64,000 nt of DNA. Source: Diaporthe sp. PMI_573 (taxonomy: Eukaryota; Ascomycota; Sordariomycetes; Diaporthales; Diaporthaceae). The notes under the pieces are model-generated. The model was given only the letters and a program-made list of their open reading frames with translations. It had not been told where the DNA came from and did no database searches. Each line of letters starts with the position of its first letter. Positions within the stretch are counted from its first letter, which is position 1. The translations under genes were made by a program, and so were the position numbers. Shown piece after piece: positions 20,699 through 32,300 of this stretch. Location of the stretch: assembly GCA_021399435.1 (NCBI GenBank), contig JAJTUP010000003.1:62001-126000 (forward strand), given 5' to 3'.

Positions 20699-22636
20699 AA
20701 TATTTCAACAAAGGAATCCCGAGAGACTCTCGAGCATCTGGTAGGTTCCGTCTGGCCAACAATCGAAAAAGCCAACTCTCAAGCTTCTGGACAAGCCTGC
20801 GTCACACGAGATATGATTCTGCTCGCCTCTCCCTCACTACCGTTCAACAGATCCCCGAAGGGCACCGTGGTCAGGGCTACGACCAGTCGTCTGTACCAAG
20901 ATAAGATCGATGCATTATATAAGCGCAATATTTCGAACAATCTCGAATACATTAATCTTACCTCGACTACTAATCTAGATGTGGTCACTAAATTCGTCAG
21001 CGACGTCTTTGCCTCCGCATTCCCCGGCCATGTTGCGCAATCGACCGATGACCTCTTCGGTCTGGGCCTCGACTCCCTGCAGACCATGGAAATCATCAAG
21101 CTGCTGAAGGCAGGCATCCGCGCAAACAATGAGGCCGCTGACATCTCTTGGGTCTCGATGAAATACATTTACCAGCATCCAACCATTGCCGAGCTAGCTC
21201 ATGCCATTACTCATGCCACTTCTGTGAGACGAAACGGAGTCTCAAAAGAACGAGTCAACGGTAATTCACTTAAACCCCGAGCTCAGAAGATGAACGAAAT
21301 CCTTGAAAAATACACGATCGATCTTCCTCCACCCCTCGTTCGCAGCGGAGGAAAGTCTGATCCTGGGGCCAAACTCCACATCATCTTGACCGGTTCAACC
21401 GGTTCACTGGGCACGCAGGTACTCGTGAGGCTGCTTTCCGATCCCAGTGTGGCCCAGGTCACCTGCCTCGATCGATCAGTCGACGCCGCAGCACGCATAA
21501 AGAACTCCCTTGCAATATGGCCGGCTCCTCCTAGCATCGACCCCTCTCGCGTCTCGTTCTACCAAGCAGACTACAAAAACGCTGACCTCGGGCTCGCGCC
21601 CGGCGTCCTGAGCAACCTGCGCGAGACGGCCAACGTCATCATCCACAACGCCTGGAAGGTGGACTTCAACCACTCCCTCGAAACCTTCGAGGAGACCCAC
21701 ATCCGCGGGGTGCGTAACCTCGTCAACTTCAGCGCCAGCAGTCCTACGCGCCCCCGCATCGTCTTCGTGTCCTCCATTTCCTCGGTCGGGGACTGGTGCG
21801 TCGTCGACCCGGCGGCAAAGACCATCCCCGAGTCGTTCCCGTTGACGCTTGCAGCCGCCCAGGCTACTGGGTATGCCGAGTCCAAGGCCGTCTCTGAGCA
21901 CATCCTTGCTTCTGCCGCGGAAAGGAGAGGAGTTGATGTGTGTATTCTTAGGGTAGGGCAGATCGCCGGGCCCGTTTTGCCTGGAAATGGGGCCATGTGG
22001 AACGAGACTGAGTGGTTTCCTATCATGCTCAAGACCGCAAAAGCGATGAGGAAGATCCCAGATGGGCATGCTCTGGGCGACGTTGACTGGATTCCGGTGG
22101 ATTTGCTCTCGTCTGTTGTTTGGGAGCTGAGTTCGGCTGGCAAATTGGTAACGGGCAAGGAGAACAATGGCGGGCTGTTGCGCATTTTCCACCTTGTGAA
22201 TCCAGCGCGCAGGCTGTGGGCAGAGATGTTGTCTGCCATCAAGGCTGGACTGGTAGATGACGGGTCTTTGAAAACCATTCCCATGGCCGACTGGACTTCC
22301 GAACTCGAGCAGACAGACCTCAATGATAAAGACGAGGTACTGTCGAAACCAGCAGTGAAAATCTTGGACTTCTTCAAGGGTGTCGAAGAAAAGCAAGGTG
22401 TCACAGTGACCAACGTCATTGCGTTCTCTACAGAAGAGGCGAAGAAATCAAGCAAAGTCCTGCATGGCCTCAGCCCAGTGCAGGATGAGTGGCTGCTGAA
22501 GTGGATGGCGGAAATAGCCTGTTACGCTTACCTTGTGGGACTGCTAGTGGTGCTCAAGATCAGCATAGCATTCTGGTTCAGCCAGAAGTTATGTGTCTTG
22601 ATATCCGACGGTCATGAGTCCAATGTTTCCAAGTGA
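20699..22636 (+). pseudogene. NRPS-like adenylate-forming reductase, 5' truncated (adenylation end, carrier protein, thioester reductase)
   Basis: Adenylate-forming reductases activate a carboxylic acid, load it on a carrier protein and release it as aldehyde or alcohol with NADPH. Here the frame opens abruptly at the last piece of the AMP-binding domain (SVWPTIEKANSQ, then PFNRSPKGTVVRA, whose Lys is the usual adenylation residue). A phosphopantetheine carrier domain follows (DLFGLGLDSLQTMEI; the Ser is the attachment site). Next is an NADPH-dependent thioester reductase with TGSTGSLGTQV and the short-chain dehydrogenase pair in GYAESKAVSEH. About 400-500 residues of adenylation domain are missing upstream, replaced by repeats. 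An in-frame ATG at 20813 could still start a 607-aa carrier-reductase protein. The C-terminus after LLKWMAEI is unusually long and hydrophobic and may hide an intron. Confidence 0.85.
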
Positions 22637-22830
22637 CTGAAGGGTTTGCCTGTTCTATTTGTGCTGAAAACAGACTTGATCTCCGTCTATTCCAACTTGT
22701 CCTCACAAACTCTTGGCATTAATCTTGCAATTTGAAGCAAAGGCAAACCTGCATTTTATAGCCTTCTCACATCACCTTTTCGACAGCCGCAATCTGCTGC
22801 AGTAGCATGACACCAAGAACCAATGTCTGT

Positions 22831-24908
22831 CTACTGTCGACTCACCAACCTCAGAGCGTATTTCTCAGGCTCCCGGAAATTGATAGTGATCTCTGCTTTA
22901 CTCTCCTGAGTCCAGTCCCAGACCCTTCGCCGGGTGTCCTCCTTGGTCTCGCCTTCGAGCGGAACAGCTTCTACCCTGTACAGTCGTAACACATACGACA
23001 TGACGGCCACAAACTCGACCTGGGCGAACTTCTTGCCGGGACAGTTGCGCGCGCCAAGCGACCATGGGAAGAATGATTCCTTGGCGACAGGGGGTGGCGC
23101 GACCTCCTCGGCATCAAGCTTTTCGCCCGTCGTTGGTGTCTTTGATTCAACGTCGGACGAGTCGGCAGACCCGGAAGACGTTGGTGCAGGCCGGATCCAC
23201 CGTGTTGGACGGAATTCCTCGCTGTCGGCGCCCCAGTACTCAGGCAACATGTGGACGGCAAGGTTGGACATGTGGACTTCAGAACCCTTGGGAAGAAAGA
23301 TATAGCGGCCATCCACACGCAGATGTTGGCCTTCGCCAAGGACGTCTTTCTCCATATTGACTACTGGGCTGTAGAGGCGTAGCATCTCGTACTGTTCAAC
23401 GAATTAGCGGAAGAGTGTCACGCAGAACAATTTCGTTTCCAACGAGACAGTTATTGCATCTTCGGAAGTAATAGATAGAGCGTACCATAAGTGCCAGACA
23501 ACGCTTCAGTCGGTAAAAGTACTGCTCGTATTCCAGAGTGGATGAGTCCAGTGCCGTCGTGCCGTACACATGGTCCACCTCCTCTCGGATCCAGTCTTGC
23601 CATTCTGGTTCGACCGAGAGGATGTGAAAGCAGTAGTTCAGACTGTGTGCGGTAGTCTCATGTCCTGCAATGTTGTAATCGAACATATTTGCAAAGATCT
23701 CATCGTCGTTTAGTCCTCCGGCACCACCGGCTTCAAGTTCTCCGAATTCGCCGCCGGCACTGGAAGATTTCGCCAGCTTTTCCTGCCGCATCTCGACAGA
23801 CTTTGCAATCATCGCGTTCAGGAAGATGTTCTCGTTAGCCTTACCCGCAGCCACCTCTACCTTCCTCTCCTCGACCAGCTGCCGCATCTGCTTACGGAAC
23901 GCCTGTGCTGCCAGGACATGATCCCGGAATAACTTGGGCAGGTATTTGACGCGATTAGGACCAAGCTCGTACATCCACTTCGGCGTCGTACCCAGGAGAC
24001 GAACGCTGGTGAGAAGTAGTGCGAGGTTGTCACGGTAGCGTGCTGAGAACTCGTCACCGTCCTGGGTTTCCTGGCCTACAGGTATGTATTTCCACGAATA
24101 GCCCAACCCCGCTGCTGCTAGGACGTTGAGCGCGAGGGTCATTGTGTCTGAGCATGAACTCCGCAGACCATCTTTGCCATGCTGCACGGCGTAAAAGGCC
24201 CATGTATTAGTTGCACGTCGGCACCAGCACTCGAGGAAAGGTGACGGGGTAAGACGTACAGAGATCCACCATTGAGCGAGTCCGGCGGCTTGCGTCAGGG
24301 ATTCTTGCCACACTATCTTCATGTTGCTCTCATTGAAAGGAGGGGCGGTAATGCGCCGGTGCCGTTGCCAGTCCGCACCGTAGGCTGAAGAGACGCTAGG
24401 CGTAAGTAAATCCGGCATACCCTCGCATCCCTCTGGCGAGCGCTCGAAATCCTTTTTCCTGAGATAAACCTGTCTAATGACATCGAGGTCGACAGAGTAC
24501 ACCTGCATTGTAATCAGCCATATCCTGGCTGGTTTTTGGAGCTGTAGGTCCATATCTCACCTGTAGTTTAGCTGGGGTGACGACCACAAACATCTTCCCC
24601 ATCTCTTGAAACGCGCTGGCCTTCTCCTCCAACACCCACATGTAGCGATTGTATCGCACCCATGAGCCCAGCCCAAACGGCAGCTTGAGCAGGAGCGGAC
24701 CAAGGAGCGGCGAGAGCGCAAGCCAAGCGAGGTTCCTGCTATACACGGGGCTCCATACAATGGGCAATCCCATCCTTTTCGCCGTGACGTAATTCTGGAC
24801 GAAAGAAATGATGCTGCTTGCGAGTCGGAATGCCGGCGCCGCAAACAGCAACAGGATCCATATTGGCCACATCGTTGAAGAAACAATAATGAAACGTGCT
24901 CGAAGCAA
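22831..24908 (-). CDS. Cytochrome P450 monooxygenase, 615 aa
   Basis: Four exons: 24561-24908, 24260-24502, 23486-24181 and 22831-23391. Introns are 58, 78 and 94 bp and the exons sum to 616 codons. The N-terminus carries a membrane anchor (WPIWILLLFAAPAF), placing it in the ER membrane; Met13 is an alternative start. Diagnostic motifs are the I-helix AGHETT, the K-helix EMLR (E-x-x-R) and the haem loop PWSLGARNCPGKKF with its Cys ligand. All are intact. It should be an active haem-thiolate oxygenase; the substrate is unknown. It converges with the truncated NRPS-like reductase gene about 190 bp away, suggesting a former shared biosynthetic locus. Confidence 0.92.
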
Positions 24909-27371
24909 TCAAGTCAAAGGGTGAACGTATTCAATGCGATCTTAACCTCCAGTATCTTAGTAGGGAGGGTGTCGGTGGAGCTCGTGGGTGCTGATGGTGA
25001 ACGGGAACAGCTGTTCGGCGAGCTCTTTTAGAGCATTCAGAAGCTTGGGGCCAAGAGAATGAATGGCGAGCATCGTGGTACAAAGCGGGGGGCATATTTG
25101 ATTGAAACCCTATCCGACCGTTTGACTCTCGTATTCGTACGGTCCCTGCGAATACCTCTCGCATTCGCTTTCTTAACAGCCCTCATTACAGATGATCAAC
25201 GACTGCTGCAACAGTCGTTAGTTCGAGATTGCCAAGGCTATCAAAAAGGGGTATCGAAATGCTCATCAAATAAGGTACGCGCCATACAACCACTGAAGCC
25301 GGGGACGCAGGCGTGCGCCCTCGGGTCTAGCGGCCTGCAGCCCCCGACCCCATGGTAACTGTTTATCTGCACACGTGGCAGCAAGAAGGACAAAAAGTCC
25401 CGTCTAGGTACTGATCAAAGAGTAAAAAGGAGGATGGATTGTCTATTTTGAGAGATGGGGGTGGAGGGTGCCTATTTATGCTACCTATGTCCAGGGCCGG
25501 TACTCGGCACCGGCCACTGGGACACCACCACAATCAGCTCACTATACAAAATTGAGTTACATACTACGGCACTATCGTCTCTTTTGGGCGTAAATAACTA
25601 GCTGAGACACAAGATGCGAACCACCTTATGTCGCACTGAGTTTAAAGCACTGAACCCAGAACAATATCAACAAATACATGCAAGGCAGGTGTATTTGGCC
25701 TTTGAACGCGGTAATGGGAGGCTGAACTATGATTACAAGTCAGTCCTACTCCCCATCATCATCAATACACCATCCTAGACGACTAGTAACGAATTGAAGA
25801 CCCAGCGGTGGTAACATATGGAGAAATTCAAAATCAGGATTGATCTCCGCGTAATGACGCTCATCGGGGGAGTCATCTGCCATGGTTGATGAGACACTAA
25901 GACTGCACCGTCTTGTATCTGTTGTCGAAGCAAGGTTTCCATCAGCTCGGTTCGAGCTTTGTATTAACAAATCCATTATACTTGAGAGGTAAACTCAGTA
26001 CTCAGCGGCCGCAGCTCGCGACCGCGGGCCTGTTCTTCGGGTTCTAAGCGGAGGGGTAGAGGTTTGTGAAAGTTGTAGCGTCAATTAAATCACAGACACG
26101 AGGTTTGTGGCCGGTGTTACATTTGGGTGTGTCGTCTGTGAACAGTATTCCGAGATAGGACCGACTTTCTCCATTCTCATATTTTCTCACCTCAAGAAGG
26201 CAGCAGACAGGCACAGCCGTCGCGAACGCATTCCCCATCTCTGTGGATGCTTACGAGCGCTATGGAATCCGTCGCTTATTTGGAGAGCGTGGAGTGTCCC
26301 CAACTGCATCGTACTGCCTATAAAATGCCGCTTCTTCCGATGATTCCATTCTCGTGCGTACCGAGGCTCAACACTGGCAAGGCTCGGCATTAAGTGATGC
26401 AACCTCTTCGGGCATCCCACAACTCCAAACAGTCTACTCTGACATCATCGAAAAGTTTGTATGACACAGGGGTTAGCTTTGTTTGTCCATGCCAATATAT
26501 GAGGCGGTGTCCAAGAATTCCATCGGTCCATCGCTAAGATGCCGAGCAGCCCTGAAGGTATCGTCGTTCGATTGAATTGTCTTATCTCATCGACGCAAAC
26601 GGAAGTTCCGCAGGAATTTAACAACATAGTGGGTGGTCATCTATGCATGTGGTTGCACACCCTCAGTTGGAAGGTTCGTGGCCGCTTGGGGGCTAAAAGT
26701 CCTAAGTCGCGTTAGACCATGGAAGCCTGTCCCCGCAAAAGCATCTCGGGTGAGCCTTGTTGTTGACCTAGTACAACATTGCTAACTCAATTCATATATG
26801 TCAGCGATTTCCGGGCGACAAACAATAGCCGGTGCTTACATGGTGTTCTAGTCACCGCGGGAGGGCAAGTGCAGACTTAGCTGATTATGTCGTGTCAGAC
26901 ATATCCGGATATGGACGATGCGTCTCGAAAAGAGTACAATTGTTCAATGTCCATTACTAAGTAGACTGCTCACTCTGCTTACTACAGATCACTGCCATAC
27001 CAATGAAGCTACCGTGAAAACGCATGTCCAACCAGAGGCGAGCAAAGGATCAGTATCCACAGTGTTGTAGAGAGATTCTCTACACCTCCCGACATCTGAC
27101 TTGAACAAGGTGGGCATCAATATGCGAGGCAACGGCAATTGCATCCGTCTCGTTGTTGGCCGAGTTGGACCTAAGTAGAACCAGGCAAGTATAGCAGAAG
27201 CCGGATGAATGAAGCCGTTCTTGAGACGTGCTGCAAAAACTATAAAGCTGTGTCTCGTCCGTGACCAGTATCTCCATGAACTCATCCCTCATCTCATCAA
27301 TTCAGCCTTCACCAAACCTCAATCCGCACCTCAAACGAAAAATACAGTTTCTATCTAGAAAGCAAGACAAA
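24909..27371. other. Long intergenic region
   Basis: About 2.5 kb with only short frames on both strands. None has a domain or credible splice structure. The segment near 26000-26450 has several short frames in both directions and could be an old gene remnant, but I cannot support one. Confidence 0.45.
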
Positions 27372-27596
27372 ATGTACTTCACTCGTGTCCTCGTCGCCGT
27401 CGGCCTTCTGGCCACCTCCTCTCTCGCCTGCACCCCTGGCCAGTGGGGCTGCGGCAACCAGAACGGTGTCCCAGGCCCTGACGGGGCTGTTTACGTCTGC
27501 ACCTCAACTGGAAGCTGGGCCTTCTCCGCCCAGTGCAACGGTCCCACCTGCTGCACCGTCACCGGCGGCCAAACCAACGCCTTCTGCAATTGCTAA
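27372..27596 (+). CDS. Small secreted cysteine-rich protein, 74 aa
   Basis: Met at 27372 (context ACAAAATG) opens a 74-residue protein. It has a clear signal peptide (MYFTRVLVAVGLLATSSLA) followed directly by the mature start CTPGQWGCG. The mature part is about 55 residues with eight cysteines (spacing C-x6-C, C, C, then CC, C-x-C), so four disulphides are likely. It is rich in Gly, Asn, Gln and Thr, with the end GPTCCTVTGGQTNAFCNC. Such proteins are secreted to the apoplast or wall in plant-associated fungi and are often called candidate effectors. No enzymatic motif or toxin family is recognised. It is isolated by more than 1.7 kb on either side. Confidence 0.8.
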   Translation: MYFTRVLVAVGLLATSSLACTPGQWGCGNQNGVPGPDGAVYVCTSTGSWAFSAQCNGPTCCTVTGGQTNAFCNC

Positions 27597-29354
27597 AGCA
27601 TTGTGATATATACTGTCCTTGGACTACAGAGCTCCTGGTATGTGGACTTATTTTTGTAGCTCGGATTGTGTGAGGTGTGATTCAGGCTCACAAGCTGACG
27701 CTTTTACAGGGCACTGGCCTGATCAACCACCTGTTCAGTGATCATCTGCGAGGACTAGTCACACACAAATGGAGGGGCCCCACGGTTTATTTCAATGTAA
27801 TGAAGGAGTGCCTCGAGTACAAGACGAAGAGTTGTACCACAGTCATTTCTGTCATATAGGAATGTGCTTTAGGGTATACTCATGAGTCCTCTAGTTCAAA
27901 AAAAAAAAAGACGCTCGTTTGACCTAGTGCTTCATCATTTCTGCATCTGGACCATTTATATGATGGAATCCCCCTTCCATGAGACCAACTACGTGCTTGA
28001 AACTCAACGCGCCCATCTGAAAGACTTGGCTGGAGCATACGTTAATGACTCTCTTTGGCAACAACGCTTCATGAAACGCGTGTTTGTGTACTCAAAATAC
28101 TCAAACATCTAATCACATTCGCACTTCTCACACGCTCGTGACGGACAATGGTATCGATTCAGTACCATCAGCGGTGGGCACAAAAGCTCTATGAGGTGGT
28201 GTAAGAGAAAGCTGTAGCACGTCTATAGGGTTGTGAAGTGTACAACAGGCGATATATGCGCACCATTATCGCTAGGTAGTTCCACGGTCCCTGCACACAA
28301 TTTCGGAGTCTCTCCATTTTTCCAGGTCATATCCCTAATGTCATAGACATCAAATAAGTCTTTAATGATGCACACTGGAAGATATACCTGACCCGTCCGT
28401 ACGGGCCAACTATATTTTAATAACCTTTGTGAGATTACATTATTTCGGGTACGCATGACATCTATGGATGTAAAAGAGGGCGGAATGCCATGGCGTAGCA
28501 ATTACCATAGGGGACTCGGACACAGCAAATTTTGCTTCAAGAGGTCTTGCAAGGGCGGACTGTTGCCGTCGTGAGCCGCCTAGGCATTAGTTATACTCAG
28601 TTGAGGATATCTCTCGACTGGAAAATGAGAGCCTCAGATGAAATGAATCATCTGCGTTTATCTTTCCGTTCCAGATGTCCGTCTTGTGACGGATGCGGAG
28701 CCACTTGGAGGCTATAATTTTGATGCCACGTTAGGGCCAGTGATAAGACAACAACACTTAATGGTCTTCTTCGCTGTCCTAGTGGAAAAACTTCGCCAGC
28801 CCTTATTGGCGCATGCACAATGACTTTGGTGTGGGTGGGGGGAGAGGCGCAGCTGCTGGCGCCACGGAAATGGCGGCGCCTCCTCACAGCATTGGTTGCT
28901 GACGTGCAGGACCACCAACCTTTGCACACATCCTATTCCGCAAGCTGCAAGTCGGAATGGCTTTCCAGGCTCTACAGGCTGCACTCCGCCCTTGCCAGGT
29001 AGCACAAGGAACGCTACCCTGCTTACTTTTCAGCCCATTGGAGAGCCCAACCTGTGTTTCACGGGCACTGCCGGGATGATGGAAGCCAATTTATTAGATT
29101 CTGTCTCCCTAACCCCATTTCTGACTTCTTCATCATGTGGATATGCACAGTTTCTGAAAGCCTTCAAGCCCCGCATCTCAATAAGGCGTCGTTGCACGTT
29201 GGAACTTTGTCCTAAGGGACTCTTCCTGCTACATGCCATATATTCATTCTACGCTCCTGGAGAGAGGCACCCCGAAGATAGCCGGCATAGCTTGCCGCAT
29301 GCCCTAGGACATCGAACTTGCCCGTCGCTTGAGCCTGGACCACGAACCATCCCA
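27597..29354. other. Intergenic region upstream of NACHT-ankyrin gene
   Basis: Short frames only. The frame of the NACHT gene stays open upstream to 28896, but that stretch has no domain and a poor start. I therefore treat it as leader or promoter. Confidence 0.5.
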
Positions 29355-32300
29355 ATGGCAGATCCTCTGTCACTTGCAGCGAGTCTTGCTGGCCTTGTAT
29401 CACTTGCAGACACTGTCTTCCGCCATGTCTACAGATATGTGAGAGGCTGCATGGATGCGAAGGAAGAAATCACGAAAATCGCGCAGGAACTGCAGTCTTT
29501 CACGGGCATTCTGCGGGGCGTCCAAGCCTTGGCCCAGAGCCTTGAAGAAGAGGGCGATACATACGACCCATCGATACGCGTTCATCACGTTTACTACTGC
29601 GAGCAGACTCTTAATAAAATTCACGAGAGGATGAAAAGAGCAGCGCAGAAAATGGAGAAAGGGAAATCGAAGGGTGGGCTTGTGCAGCAGCTGAAATGGC
29701 CCTTCTCGAAGTCAGAGACAAAGGAGGTCCTAGAGGAACTGGAACGCCACAAGACCAATATGAACCTTGGCATTGCAACTGATTCCATGCAAAAGATGCA
29801 ACTCTTGCTTTCGAAGCAGAAAGAAACGGATATCATTGCCAACGAAACACGTCAAGTTGTTCGAGAGCTACGCACCGAGATATTGGTTGATGCCAGGAAA
29901 AGACGGGTCTTGGAGTTCTTCATGGACACGGAGATGGTCAACCCGCAGACCAGCTTGGACACAAATATCAAGTTGCGGCATCCGATGACAGGTCTCTGGT
30001 TGACAGAATCACCTGTTTTCATCCAATGGCTTGACACACCAGGCTCGAACATCTGGCTCAGTGGCATCCCTGGAGGAGGAAAGACCGTGTTGGCCGGTGC
30101 AGCGATCCAAGAGACCCTTGCACGTGCATCTTCGAATCCCACCATTGGCGCAGCATTCTTCTTCTGCGACTACAAGAACGAGAAAACGCTCGAAAGGACC
30201 AGCATAGTTGGTGCTATCGCTTCGCAATTGGCTCGCCAGAAGAACGAGGCATTTGATCTGCTTCAAGACTACTACGATGAGCTGCATCCCGTGAATGGTC
30301 TTCAGAAGAAGGCCGATCCAGATGATCTCAGAGCTCTGGTCGGGAAGATGTCGGAGTTATTCGACCAAGTTCTTATAGTCGTGGACGGTATAGATGAGTG
30401 CGGAGACACCATGGATGAGATCGCAGAGATGTTATCCGATGTTGCCTCAACCTCCAGCATCATGTCTCTGGCAATTTTTAGCCGGGATGAAGTTGGCATA
30501 CGCAGACAGCTCGACGAAAATTTCAAGCCCATACCAATTGCGGCTCGCTCGAAGGACATCGAACTCTATGTCAGAGGTGAGCTGGAATCGCTGATCAGCC
30601 GGAGTCGGCTGCGGGTCACGAATGCAAGCCTGAAAGATGCCATTCGAGAAGCACTTGTGGATCAGGCACAAGGAATGTAAGTGAAATTTGTCACTTCCAA
30701 GTAATTGAGAGTGGCCACACTTCGACTTCACCCACTGTGAGATTGGTGTACAATCTTTATAGCGCGAGGGGCAACCTGCGACTTCAGAGTCGTATAGGAC
30801 GCCGTTTATCATCTGTTTGGAGACTTCAGTGTCGCTGACAATCTCCAGGTTCCGTTGGGTCGCTTGCCAGTTGGATTACCTCTGCGGCTTCTCAAGCGAC
30901 TTCGAGCGACGCGAGGCGCTTGGCCATCTTCCACCCACTTTACACGAGACATACCTCCGAGTGCTTCAAAGGCTGACTAAACTTCCCGTTCAAACCCAGT
31001 CGAAAATACAAATGTGTTTTCAGTTTATAGCCTTCTCCCCAGTAAGATTGTTCACAGTACAACTGCGTGAGGCTATTTCAACGCCAGAACTCCTTGGATC
31101 CTCCCTAAACGATGATAATATGGTCTCTGAAGACGACATCTCGTCCATGTGCGGTAGCCTCCTGAAGAAGTCATCAGACGACACATCTTTCGAGTTTGCG
31201 CACTTTTCCGTTCGCGAATTTCTGGAGCACCAATCCTTGGCGGAGACTCCCGGCCTGGTAAACTACCGAATATCTCAGTCGGAGTGCTACAGATTGCTTG
31301 CTACCCAGAGTCTCCGCTACTTGCATTTGTCAAACTTCGTTCTTGGTCCGCTAGACTTTGATAACGTCATGAATACCAGCTATATAACATCTACTCGAAA
31401 GAAGGAGGGGTACAGTTTCCACCAATTGGCGGCCACATACACGCTGCAGATGACGACACACGCGGACTCTCGTTCAATATTGCACGGTCTCCTAAACTCA
31501 CTCTTTCATCCATCCAAGACCTCGTGTCTTGTTCTCTTCGCCATGAGCGTGTTTCTCGGTTTGTCTGAGCACTGTTTTACCAATGGTCTCATGCGCGGGG
31601 ATATCCAGGACATGCTAGAGTTGATTCGTGAATTCGCGAAGAAACTGCTAAGCGATGACTTTCGTCCCATCCATCTCGCGGCGGCGCTAAATCTTCCGCA
31701 CGTTTGTGCCTATTTGATCAGCGCGGGAAATGATCCGACGACGAAGTCCCCGTATGGCACACCACTCGAGCTCTCCGTCTCGTCTTTCTTTCGATTCCTC
31801 CACGACGGCTTCGACTCAAAATCTCTCAAGACAAAGTTCTATTGCATCTGCTCTCCGATTAGGACGCTGTACCCCTCAGCCACCCAACGCAATTCGACTG
31901 TCGAGATTTTGGAACGTTCGGAACTTGATCCGAACCTGTCATTACAGTCCGAACATACGGCCATGCTTCTCCCCGCATGTATCATTGCTCTCGTGAAAAA
32001 TGACTTTCGAGTAGTACAGAGACTGCTCTCAAGAGGGGCAGCTCTTGAGGATCCTACATACACCGCAGTCTTCTGCGAACTGATGTACCGGTCCTCTGGA
32101 TTGATCGAAAAAGACACAGAACCGCTACTCGCATTCATCCAGTATATTGGTTCCTTGCTGGAATCCGAGTCTGGATGGCAACTAGAGATCAGTCGCGTGA
32201 TCTGGAGTACTGCTGTCCAACTGGGGCTGCCGTTCACACGAGATCCGACCGTGGCAGATTTTCGCATCACATTATCAAAGGATGCTTTAGTCACTAGAGC

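Noticed and set aside
21476..22455. Two roughly 300-codon antisense ORFs
   Set aside because: Both overlap the conserved carrier-reductase coding strand; they are open only because of its GC-rich codon usage.
26044..26420. Overlapping short ORFs on both strands
   Set aside because: None has a recognisable motif or intron model; evidence is too weak for a gene.
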